This document shows, piece after piece, positions 1-5,547 of a stretch of DNA of 7,264 nucleotides. Source of the stretch: an uncultured Clostridia bacterium (GTDB taxonomy: Bacteria; Bacillota; Clostridia; TANB77; CAG-508); assembly GCA_947627785.1 (NCBI GenBank), contig CANQXC010000092.1:1-7264 (forward strand), given 5' to 3'. Below the pieces are notes generated by a model. It was not told where the DNA came from and did no database searches. It saw only the letters and a program-made list of their open reading frames with translations. The stretch's first letter is position 1, and each line of letters begins with the position of its first letter. The position numbers and the translations under genes are program-made.

Positions 1-1497
1 GGTGTAGAAATAAGTGATAATGCAATAATTTCAGCTGCTACATTATCACATAGATATATTACAGATAGATTTTTACCCGATAAAGCAATAGATTTAATAG
101 ATGAAGCTTGCAGTATGATAAAAACAGAAATGGAATCTATGCCAATAGAATTAGATGAAATATCACGAAAAATAATGCAACATCAAATAGAAGAAACAGC
201 ACTTAAAAAAGAAAAAGATGAACAATCTCAAAAACGTTTAGCAGAAATTCAAAAAGAAATTGCAGAAATGCAAGGTAAATTTAATGAGATGAAAGCAAAA
301 TGGGAAAACGAAAAGGGAGCTATTTCAAAGGTACAAAAAATTCGTGAAGAAATAGAAAAAGTAAATAGCCAAATAGAAAAAGCAGAAAGAGAATATGAGC
401 TAAATAAAGCAGCAGAGTTAAAGTATGGAAAATTACCAGAGCTACAAAAGGAATTAAAAAAAGAAGAAGAAATTGCAGCAAAATCAAAAGAAAGTAGCTT
501 ATTAAGAACAAAAGTTACAGAAGATGAAATAACAAGAATAATAGCAAAATGGACAGGTATACCAGTTACAAAATTAATGGAGAGTGAAAGAGAAAAAATA
601 TTAAATTTAGGAGGTATTTTGCATAAAAGAGTAATTGGTCAAGATGAAGCAGTAGAAAAGGTAACAGATGCAATTATTCGTTCAAGAGCAGGAATTCAAG
701 ATTCAAGAAGACCAATAGGAACATTTATGTTTTTAGGACCAACAGGTGTTGGAAAAACAGAACTTGCAAAGGCATTAGCAGAAAGCTTATTTGATGATGA
801 ACATAATATAGTAAGAATAGATATGTCTGAGTATATGGAAAAATTTTCTGTTTCAAGATTAATAGGAGCACCTCCAGGATATGTAGGATATGAAGAAGGT
901 GGACAATTAACAGAAGCAGTAAGAAGAAAACCATATTCAGTAATATTATTTGATGAAATAGAGAAGGCTCATCCAGATGTATTTAATGTATTATTACAAG
1001 TATTAGATGATGGTAGAATAACAGATTCACAGGGAAGAACAGTAGATTTTAAGAACACAATTATAATTTTAACATCAAATTTAGGTTCAGAATATATATT
1101 AGAGGGAATAAATGAAAAAGGTGAATTAACAGAAGAAGCAAAAGAGCAAGTTCAAAAATTATTAAAACAAAGTTTTAGACCAGAATTTATAAACAGACTA
1201 GATGAAATAGTATTTTATAAACCTTTAACACAAAATGAAATAGGAGCAATATTAGATTTATTAATAGTTGATTTAAATAAAAGATTAGCAGATCAAGAAA
1301 TTACAATAGAATTAACCGATAAGGCAAAACAGTATTTAATAGATAATGGATATGACCCAGTATATGGTGCAAGACCACTAAAAAGATTTGTTCAAAAGAA
1401 ACTAGAAACTTTAATCGCAAGACAAATAATTTCTCAAAATATATTGCCAAAACAAAATGTAATAATAGATTATAATGGAAATGAACTAGTAATTTAA
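1..1497 (+). CDS. clpB: ATP-dependent disaggregase ClpB, C-terminal part (5' end outside window)
   Basis: ClpB is a cytoplasmic hexameric AAA+ disaggregase that threads aggregated proteins through its pore together with DnaK. The reading frame is open from base 1, so this is the last 498 residues of a protein usually about 860 long. Visible in order: the end of the first AAA+ module (HRYITDRFLPDKAIDLIDEA, residues 17-36); a long charged middle domain of coiled-coil character (about 39-170), whose full length separates ClpB from ClpC and ClpA; the linker KWTGIPV (183-189); then the second AAA+ module with Walker A GPTGVGKT (246-253), pore loop GYVGY (293-297), Walker B VILFDE (314-319), sensor 1 TSN (358-360) and sensor 2 GAR (456-458). 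All key residues of module 2 are intact. The ATG at 115 is internal, not the start. Heat-shock control cannot be judged because the promoter is outside. The family call is close to certain from motif order and near line-by-line agreement with remembered ClpB sequences. Confidence 0.97.
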   Translation, partial: GVEISDNAIISAATLSHRYITDRFLPDKAIDLIDEACSMIKTEMESMPIELDEISRKIMQHQIEETALKKEKDEQSQKRLAEIQKEIAEMQGKFNEMKAKWENEKGAISKVQKIREEIEKVNSQIEKAEREYELNKAAELKYGKLPELQKELKKEEEIAAKSKESSLLRTKVTEDEITRIIAKWTGIPVTKLMESEREKILNLGGILHKRVIGQDEAVEKVTDAIIRSRAGIQDSRRPIGTFMFLGPTGVGKTELAKALAESLFDDEHNIVRIDMSEYMEKFSVSRLIGAPPGYVGYEEGGQLTEAVRRKPYSVILFDEIEKAHPDVFNVLLQVLDDGRITDSQGRTVDFKNTIIILTSNLGSEYILEGINEKGELTEEAKEQVQKLLKQSFRPEFINRLDEIVFYKPLTQNEIGAILDLLIVDLNKRLADQEITIELTDKAKQYLIDNGYDPVYGARPLKRFVQKKLETLIARQIISQNILPKQNVIIDYNGNELVI

Positions 1498-1504
1498 TTA
1501 AGAT

Positions 1505-1544
1505 AAAAGCTTTAGCTTTTTCTCCCTCTTAGGAGGGAGTTTTT
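1505..1544 (+). terminator. Intrinsic terminator of clpB, probably shared with engB
   Basis: A perfect 7-bp stem CTCCCTC/GAGGGAG (1522-1528 with 1533-1539, loop TTAG) is followed directly by TTTTT and more T-rich sequence, a textbook Rho-independent terminator for clpB. Just upstream is a second small stem AAAAGC/GCTTTT (1505-1510 with 1515-1520). Read on the minus strand, that second stem gives a weak T-containing tail just past the engB stop at 1549, so the block may stop convergent transcription from both sides. The plus-strand call is strong; minus-strand use is inference. Confidence 0.85.
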
Positions 1545-1548
1545 CTTG

Positions 1549-2133
1549 TTATGCAAACTTATTTTCTATTTCTTTCCAAACAGCTTCTGTATAAGTTTTC
1601 TTTTCAGAAGAAAATGGCAAAAATTTAAAATCTTTTAATGGATTTAATTCATTTTGTAAATTTTTAACTGCTGTATCAACTTTAGAAGGAGCAAGTTTAT
1701 CTGCTTTATTTGCAAGTACAATGCAAGGAAAACCAGTATTTATAATATAGTTATACATCATAACATCATTTTCAGTAGGAGAATGGCGAATATCTATTAA
1801 AAATATAATTAATGCAATTTGATTTCTTGTAGAAAGATAATGTTCAATAAATTCTCCAACACGAACTTGTTCTTCTTTAGACATCTTGCTAAAACCAAAT
1901 CCGGGTAAATCCACAAAATAAAAATTGTTATCTATATTATAAAAGTTAATTTGCCTAGTTTTGCCTGGTTCACTACTAGTTCTAGCTAAATTTTTCCTAT
2001 TAACCATTGTATTTATAAAAGAAGATTTACCCACATTAGACTTACCAACTAAAACAATTTCTGGCAAATTTGTCTTAGGGTACTGTTTTTCAGAAACAGC
2101 TGAAATTTCAAAATTGGGATTTTTAACTATCAT
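1549..2133 (-). CDS. engB: Ribosome biogenesis GTPase EngB (YsxC/YihA family)
   Basis: EngB/YsxC is a small essential TRAFAC-class GTPase needed for late assembly of the 50S ribosomal subunit; it acts in the cytoplasm. Using the start at 2133 the protein is 194 residues, the usual family length. Motifs: G1 GKSNVGKS (30-37), G2 region with PGKTRQIN (56-63, Thr59 the likely switch residue), G3 DLPG (75-78) followed by the family signature GFGFSKMSKEE, G4 NKAD (142-145) and G5 SSEK (175-178). An in-frame ATG eight codons upstream (2157) has no ribosome site. The 2133 ATG has AGGAG eight bases before it, and the predicted transcription start lies near 2157, so 2133 is chosen. The gene converges with clpB and diverges from uvrB; it is not beside lonA or clpX, a common location elsewhere in Firmicutes. 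Nothing appears missing or broken. Confidence 0.95.
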   Translation of the reverse strand: MIVKNPNFEISAVSEKQYPKTNLPEIVLVGKSNVGKSSFINTMVNRKNLARTSSEPGKTRQINFYNIDNNFYFVDLPGFGFSKMSKEEQVRVGEFIEHYLSTRNQIALIIFLIDIRHSPTENDVMMYNYIINTGFPCIVLANKADKLAPSKVDTAVKNLQNELNPLKDFKFLPFSSEKKTYTEAVWKEIENKFA

Positions 2134-2160
2134 ATATATTTCTCCTAACTGTAGCATTGG

Positions 2161-2330
2161 TTTATAATAAAAATTCTTTAGTTCGTTTGTCTAACGTCCA
2201 GTTCGCAGAAATTCTATGTATCTTTTTTGGCACCCTTTCAAAGTAAATTTGAACTATTTCCAAAAAATCTACTTAGAATTTCTAGCTCCTTTCGTTAGAA
2301 CCACTTCACTTGCAGAATTTTTATTTTATA
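2161..2330. repeat. Nested inverted repeat with terminal repeats and flanking direct repeats (MITE-like)
   Basis: Both ends carry a perfect 11-bp inverted repeat: ATAAAAATTCT (2167-2177) and AGAATTTTTAT (2314-2324). Each is bordered on the outside by the same six bases TTTATA (2161-2166 and 2325-2330), like a target-site duplication. Inside, symmetric arms continue: TCTAACG/CGTTAGA (2190-2196 with 2293-2299), a 24-nt arm pair matching at 21 positions (2207-2230 with 2260-2283), and TTCAAA/TTTGAA (2237-2242 with 2248-2253) around the loop GTAAA. About 45 base pairs can form over 158 bases. No convincing gene lies in it. This architecture fits a miniature inverted-repeat element, though a long structured transcript or a chance effect of AT-rich ends cannot be excluded without finding other copies. 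Confidence 0.6.
2164..2193 (-). promoter_or_regulatory. Putative sigma-A promoter of engB
   Basis: On the minus strand TAGACA (2188-2193) and TATTAT (2164-2169) are separated by 18 bp. This would place the RNA start near 2157, about 24 nt before the chosen engB ATG at 2133. The -35 box lies inside the inverted-repeat element described for this spacer and the -10 box straddles its edge. Both hexamers are imperfect and the region is AT-rich, so this is a reasonable but unproven call. Confidence 0.45.
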
Positions 2331-2368
2331 GCACTGAACTAATACTTCACATTAACAATATCAGGAGT

Positions 2369-2404
2369 AAAACACTTGTTTTTATTAACCTACTATGATA
2401 TAAT
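2369..2404 (+). promoter_or_regulatory. uvrB promoter with overlapping LexA-like palindrome
   Basis: TTGTTT (2376-2381) and a perfect TATAAT (2399-2404) are spaced by 17 bp upstream of uvrB, a good sigma-A promoter. The -35 box overlaps the palindrome AAAACACTTGTTTT (2369-2382), whose halves are exact reverse complements around CT. Its core AAC-N4-GTT matches the Gram-positive LexA (DinR) box GAAC-N4-GTTC at the inner positions but has A and T at the outer ones. uvrB is a well-known SOS gene in Firmicutes, and an operator over the -35 box is where LexA would repress. The promoter is well supported; the LexA assignment is inference. Confidence 0.6.
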
Positions 2405-2437
2405 TTTTGTTGACTTTTATTAATAAAGGAGATAATA

Positions 2438-4390
2438 ATGTTTAAAATACATTCAGATTATAAACCAACTGGCGACCAGCCACAGGCAATTGATAAATTA
2501 GTTAGAGGATTAAATGAAGGTAAAAAGTTTCAAACACTTTTAGGTGTTACAGGTTCTGGTAAAACTTTTACTATGGCTAATATTATAGAAAGAGTTAACC
2601 GCCCTACTCTCGTTCTAGCTCATAATAAAACTTTAGCAGGTCAATTGTATTCCGAGTTTAAAGAACTATTTCCAGAAAATGCAGTTGAATATTTTGTATC
2701 TTACTACGATTATTACCAACCAGAAAGTTATATTCCTTCATCTGATACTTACATTGAAAAAGATGCTTCTATTAATGATGAAATTGATAAATTAAGACAT
2801 TCAGCAACACTTTCTTTATTTGAACGTAGAGATGTTATAATTGTTGCTTCTGTTTCTTGTATATATGGTTTAGGCGACCCTGAAGATTACCAAGATTTAA
2901 TGATGTCTTTAAGACCTGGTATGGCAAAATCTAGAAACGAAATTATGAAGAGTTTAGTAGAAATGCAATATTCAAGGAATGAAATTGACTTTAAAAGAGG
3001 TACTTTTAGAGCGAAAGGTGATATTCTAGAAATTTATCCATCAAATACTGGCGAAAGTGCTATGAGGTTAGAGTTTTGGGGAGACGAAATAGAAAAAATT
3101 TCTGAAATTAATCCCTTAAATGGAAAACCTATTGGAACTAGGAATCATGTTCTTATTGGACCAAATTCGCATTATGCTACTTCTGAATCTAAATTAAAAA
3201 ATGCAATAACTACAATTGAAGAAGAACTTAAAAGTAGAATAGAATATTTTAAAGCTAATAATAAATTAATTGAAGCACAAAGAATTGAGGAAAGAACAAA
3301 TTTCGATATTGAAATGCTTATTGAAACTGGTTTTTGCCAAGGTATAGAAAATTATTCTAGACATATAAGTGGGCGTGCACCTGGCTCTGCCCCATATACA
3401 CTTTTTGATTATTTCCCAAAAGATTTTTTATTACTTATAGATGAATCGCATGCTACTATTCCTCAAGTTCGTGCTATGTATAATGGAGATAAAGCAAGAA
3501 AAGATTCATTAGTTAATTATGGCTTTAGGCTTCCTTCTGCTTATGATAATAGACCTTTGAAATTTAATGAATTTGAACAAAGAATTAACCAATGTATTTT
3601 TGTTAGTGCAACTCCTGCTGAATATGAGAATGAACATTCCGAGCAAGTTGTTGAACAAATTATTAGACCAACTGGACTATTAGATCCTAAAATAGAGGTA
3701 AGACCTGCTCAAAATCAAATTGATGATTTAATTAATCAAATTAGATTAAGAATTGAAAAACATGAAAGAGTATTAGTTACTACTTTAACTAAAAAAATGG
3801 CTGAAGATTTAACATCTTATTTAAAGAATATAGATATAAAAGTAAATTATATGCATTCAGATATTAAGGCTCTTGAAAGAATGGAGATTATACGTAATCT
3901 TCGTTTAGGTGAATTTGATGTACTTGTTGGTATTAACCTTTTAAGAGAAGGTTTAGATATTCCTGAGGTTTCTTTAGTTGCAATATTAGATGCTGATAAA
4001 GAGGGATTTTTACGTTCTGAAAGGTCTTTAATTCAAACTGTAGGTAGAGCTGCAAGAAATGCAAATGGTGTTGTTATTATGTACGCTGATGAACTTACTG
4101 AAAGTATGGAAAAGGCAATTTCAGAGACTAACAGAAGGCGAAAAATTCAAATGGAATATAATGAAAAAAATGGAATTACACCTCAAACTATTACAAAAGG
4201 TATTAGAGATGCAATTAAAGCAACAATTTTAGAAGACGTTAGTACAGAATATAAGTTAGATAAGGAAGAATCTGTTGAAACTATTATAAACAATTTAACT
4301 GATGAAATGCTTAAATGTGCTGCTAATATGGAATTTGAAAGAGCTGCTGAGTTAAGAGACAAAATTAAAGAGCTAGAAAAGCTTATGTAA
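2438..4390 (+). CDS. uvrB: UvrABC excinuclease subunit B
   Basis: UvrB is the damage-verifying, helicase-like subunit of nucleotide excision repair: loaded by UvrA, it opens DNA at the lesion and recruits UvrC for incision. The 650-residue product is full length. Seen in order: Walker A GVTGSGKT (36-43); the beta-hairpin region beginning FVSYYDYYQPESY (86-98) with the aromatic residues that clamp DNA (Tyr89, 90, 92, 93); Walker B with DESH (335-338); SATP (390-393); helicase motif VI QTVGRAAR (533-540) with its arginine finger; and a C-terminal UVR domain (about 614-650, core ANMEFERAAELRDKI) that binds UvrC. The start has AAAGGAG (2425-2431) six bases upstream. It stands alone: uvrA and uvrC are not adjacent, although in many Firmicutes uvrB and uvrA are neighbours. 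The promoter carries a LexA-like site, consistent with SOS induction. The ATG-to-stop frame is intact. Confidence 0.98.
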   Translation: MFKIHSDYKPTGDQPQAIDKLVRGLNEGKKFQTLLGVTGSGKTFTMANIIERVNRPTLVLAHNKTLAGQLYSEFKELFPENAVEYFVSYYDYYQPESYIPSSDTYIEKDASINDEIDKLRHSATLSLFERRDVIIVASVSCIYGLGDPEDYQDLMMSLRPGMAKSRNEIMKSLVEMQYSRNEIDFKRGTFRAKGDILEIYPSNTGESAMRLEFWGDEIEKISEINPLNGKPIGTRNHVLIGPNSHYATSESKLKNAITTIEEELKSRIEYFKANNKLIEAQRIEERTNFDIEMLIETGFCQGIENYSRHISGRAPGSAPYTLFDYFPKDFLLLIDESHATIPQVRAMYNGDKARKDSLVNYGFRLPSAYDNRPLKFNEFEQRINQCIFVSATPAEYENEHSEQVVEQIIRPTGLLDPKIEVRPAQNQIDDLINQIRLRIEKHERVLVTTLTKKMAEDLTSYLKNIDIKVNYMHSDIKALERMEIIRNLRLGEFDVLVGINLLREGLDIPEVSLVAILDADKEGFLRSERSLIQTVGRAARNANGVVIMYADELTESMEKAISETNRRRKIQMEYNEKNGITPQTITKGIRDAIKATILEDVSTEYKLDKEESVETIINNLTDEMLKCAANMEFERAAELRDKIKELEKLM

Positions 4391-4446
4391 ACACTCTTCT
4401 CAACTCTTCTTAAAGATTGTGAGTTTGTGTTTACAAAACATTTTTT
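4387..4446 (+). terminator. Probable intrinsic terminator of uvrB
   Basis: GTAAACAC (4387-4394, overlapping the uvrB stop) pairs perfectly with GTGTTTAC (4427-4434). The enclosed sequence can add an imperfect inner stem ending in TCTT/AAGA around CTTA. Six T residues follow at 4441-4446 after a six-base gap. The gap is longer than ideal; a smaller alternative hairpin TGTTT/AAACA (4429-4433 with 4437-4440 plus neighbours) would sit directly before the T run. Confidence 0.6.
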
Positions 4447-4461
4447 CACAATACATATACA

Positions 4462-4489
4462 ACCCTATTATGTATTTAAGTAATAGGGT
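4462..4489. terminator. 9-bp hairpin between uvrB and the pilin-like gene
   Basis: ACCCTATTA (4462-4470) and TAATAGGGT (4481-4489) form a perfect stem with a 10-base loop. It lies just past the stop of the minus-strand pilin-like gene, so it probably ends that transcript. The tail on the minus strand (TGTATATGTATT) is only moderately T-rich, so termination would be weak. It may also back up the uvrB terminator. Confidence 0.4.
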
Positions 4490-4520
4490 ATATTACTTTA
4501 CAATTATTTTATATTTAATT

Positions 4521-4718
4521 TTAATCCCTTGGTCTCTCATTATCTACAATATCATCTATAAAATTACTGTTAATCTTTACATTTGTATCAATATTGTTCT
4601 TAATTTCTTCAGTTCTTTCTCCTATGTTTATTGCTATCCAGATTATAACTATAAAAAAAGCTAATAATACAATTGCTATTATAACCTCTACTAATGTTAA
4701 TCCATTTTGTTTTTTCAT
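4521..4718 (-). CDS. Short type IV pilin-like protein (prepilin-type N-terminus)
   Basis: The 65-residue product begins MKKQNG-LTLVEVIIAIVLLA. This is a class III (prepilin) signal: a short basic leader ending in Gly6, the expected prepilin peptidase cleavage point, then a hydrophobic helix with Glu at mature position 5 (residue 11). The hydrophobic segment runs to about residue 31 and is followed by a short charged tail with no Cys. Such proteins are inserted in the membrane, processed by a PilD/ComC-type peptidase and assembled into type IV pili, competence pseudopili or related filaments. The mature protein would be about 59 residues, far shorter than usual pilins, which carry a globular domain of roughly 100 residues. 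A clear ribosome site (GGGGAG, seven bases before ATG) and a near-consensus promoter argue it is expressed. No pilus ATPase, peptidase or other pilin is in the window. It may be a true mini-pilin or a truncated remnant; its role is unknown. Confidence 0.7.
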   Translation of the reverse strand: MKKQNGLTLVEVIIAIVLLAFFIVIIWIAINIGERTEEIKNNIDTNVKINSNFIDDIVDNERPRD

Positions 4719-4744
4719 ATGTTATCTCCCCTTTATTTTATACA

Positions 4745-4774
4745 ATTATATATTATATTTTTTTCCTTTGTCAA
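4745..4774 (-). promoter_or_regulatory. Consensus sigma-A promoter of the pilin-like gene
   Basis: On the minus strand both hexamers match consensus exactly: TTGACA (4769-4774) and TATAAT (4745-4750), spaced by 18 bp. The predicted RNA start is near 4738, giving a leader of about 20 nt to the ATG at 4718 that contains the ribosome site. The spacer is one base longer than optimal, and a second TATAAT-like string lies within it at a spacing too short to use. Confidence 0.75.
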
Positions 4775-4808
4775 TATATTAGCATATTTATTTTTATAAT
4801 AAGAACCC

Positions 4809-4843
4809 TACCCACCATCACAATCCAAGATTGTGGGTGGGTA
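4809..4843. repeat. GC-rich bulged hairpin of unknown role
   Basis: TACCCACC (4809-4816) pairs with GGTGGGTA (4836-4843), and CACAATC (4819-4825) with GATTGTG (4829-4835). The loop is CAA and a two-base AT bulge sits at 4817-4818, giving 15 base pairs in 35 bases. It is much richer in GC than its surroundings. Neither strand has a T run after it, so it does not look like an intrinsic terminator. It lies upstream of the pilin-like gene's promoter. Bulged hairpins of this kind occur at ends of IS200/IS605-type elements and in REP-like repeats, but no transposase is present, so that link is only a suggestion. Confidence 0.5.
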
Positions 4844-4869
4844 CTAAAGGAACCTTGTTGTTTTACAAT

Positions 4870-4951
4870 AAAAATATAGTGTGATTCAATAAGTCAAATT
4901 TCATTACCACTAAATTTAATATTTTACTTTGCCTTAAATCACACTATATTT
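4870..4951 (-). terminator. 15-bp perfect inverted repeat, possible terminator of the 106-residue gene
   Basis: AAATATAGTGTGATT (4872-4886) and AATCACACTATATTT (4937-4951) are exact reverse complements. The stem can resume inside after a small internal loop, with AAGTCAAA (4891-4898) facing TTTGCCTT (4928-4935), 7 of 8 matching. On the minus strand the structure starts 17 bases past the stop at 4969 and ends in TTTTT, which fits a terminator for that gene. The long apical region (about 29 bases) is unusual for a terminator; a small palindromic repeat element is the alternative. Confidence 0.5.
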
Positions 4952-4968
4952 AATTATTATTTATTATA

Positions 4969-5289
4969 TTATCTCTCTTCTTCTTTATTTCTTGTTGCAG
5001 CAGCTAATCTTTCTTCAGCAGATAAAATCATTGCAGCAGCAGCTCTCTCTCCTGCTTTTCTTGCTTCTTCTAATTCCTCTGGACTTAATTTTTTTGATAC
5101 TCTTTTTTCGTTTTCTACAGCTACAGATATTCTCTCTCTAAATTCATTCTTGGCAGTATTTTGTTTTTCTAATACTTTAGCTTCTTCTTGTCTTGCTACT
5201 TGAGATTCAACAATTGCAGCATATACTCTATTACTTGCATCTTCTTCTCTTTGGTTTACTTGAATTCTTTTTTTAAAATCTTCGTTCAT
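4969..5289 (-). CDS. Hypothetical charged, Ala-rich helical protein (106 aa)
   Basis: I do not recognise a family. The product is highly charged (Glu, Lys, Arg) and rich in Ala, with no Cys, His or Trp, a single Pro (70) and a single Gly (80). This composition predicts two long helices, about residues 1-66 and 71-104, probably coiled coil or otherwise oligomeric. There is no signal peptide or membrane segment, so it is likely cytoplasmic. The segment around AGERAAAAMILSAEERLAAA (79-98) is an amphipathic Ala-rich stretch. Coding reality is supported by a perfect AGGAGG (5296-5301) six bases before the ATG, a TATAAT box upstream and a structured end downstream. Codon use resembles the neighbours. 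It is a single-gene unit between the pilin-like gene and asd, both on separate transcripts. Function is unknown. Confidence 0.8.
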   Translation of the reverse strand: MNEDFKKRIQVNQREEDASNRVYAAIVESQVARQEEAKVLEKQNTAKNEFRERISVAVENEKRVSKKLSPEELEEARKAGERAAAAMILSAEERLAAATRNKEEER

Positions 5290-5318
5290 AAAAAACCTCC
5301 TAAAATTAAGATGGTATT

Positions 5319-5347
5319 ATTATACTACACTTTATATCAAAAGTAAA
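5319..5347 (-). promoter_or_regulatory. Putative promoter of the 106-residue gene
   Basis: A perfect TATAAT on the minus strand (5319-5324) lies about 30 bases before the ATG at 5289. At 17-bp spacing the -35 position reads TTTACT (5342-5347), a weak match with only TT-AC- in common with TTGACA. A better-looking TTGATA (5335-5340) is too close to be used with this -10 box. Confidence 0.5.
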
Positions 5348-5547
5348 ATTCTATTTTTGGTTTTCTATATAATGAAACTTGTAAAAATTTTCTTAATTGT
5401 TTCCTTCATTTTCTTTATTTTTTTATTATTTTGTAATATAATTTAATATAATTATTTTTAGACAAATTATATAATTTGAAAATAGTAGATTAAAATTTTA
5501 TTATTATATACGTTTTAAAACAAAATTAAGAAAGGACTGAAAATTTT
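5348..5547 (+). promoter_or_regulatory. AT-rich asd upstream region with 16-bp palindrome and several -10-like boxes
   Basis: TATAAT occurs at 5368-5373, 5437-5442, 5447-5452 and 5470-5475. None has a good -35 box at the right distance, so the asd start of transcription cannot be chosen. The last TATAAT sits inside a perfect 16-bp palindrome CAAATTATATAATTTG (5463-5478), a possible operator. I looked for a lysine riboswitch, a T-box and an S-box, which can control this pathway, and saw none of their conserved GC-containing elements. The ribosome site AAAGGA (5531-5536) lies 11 bases before the ATG. Confidence 0.4.

Noticed and set aside
320..934. Minus-strand hydrophobic open frames (63 and 69 codons) within clpB
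   Set aside because: They are antisense to conserved ClpB domains; the Leu/Phe-rich products simply mirror Lys/Glu/Gln codons of the coding strand.
2134..2157. Eight-codon N-terminal extension of engB from the ATG at 2157
   Set aside because: It has no ribosome site and falls at the predicted transcription start, while the ATG at 2133 has AGGAG at ideal spacing and gives the usual family length.
2216..2398. 60-codon plus-strand open frame upstream of uvrB
   Set aside because: It lies across the inverted-repeat arms and the uvrB promoter, has no ribosome site and no recognisable protein character.
4183..4449. 88-codon minus-strand open frame opposite the end of uvrB
   Set aside because: It is antisense to the conserved UVR domain of uvrB, overlaps its terminator and lacks a ribosome site; its Ser/Leu-rich product is typical of an antisense shadow.
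4419..4879. Three overlapping plus-strand open frames of 61-81 codons opposite and beside the pilin-like gene
   Set aside because: They are rich in Ile, Tyr and Phe as random AT-rich DNA gives, lack ribosome sites, and overlap a minus-strand gene with a clear prepilin motif, promoter and ribosome site.
5348..5547. Possible lysine riboswitch or T-box leader before asd
   Set aside because: The region is almost pure A/T with no conserved lysine-riboswitch or T-box core elements and no anti-terminator/terminator pair.
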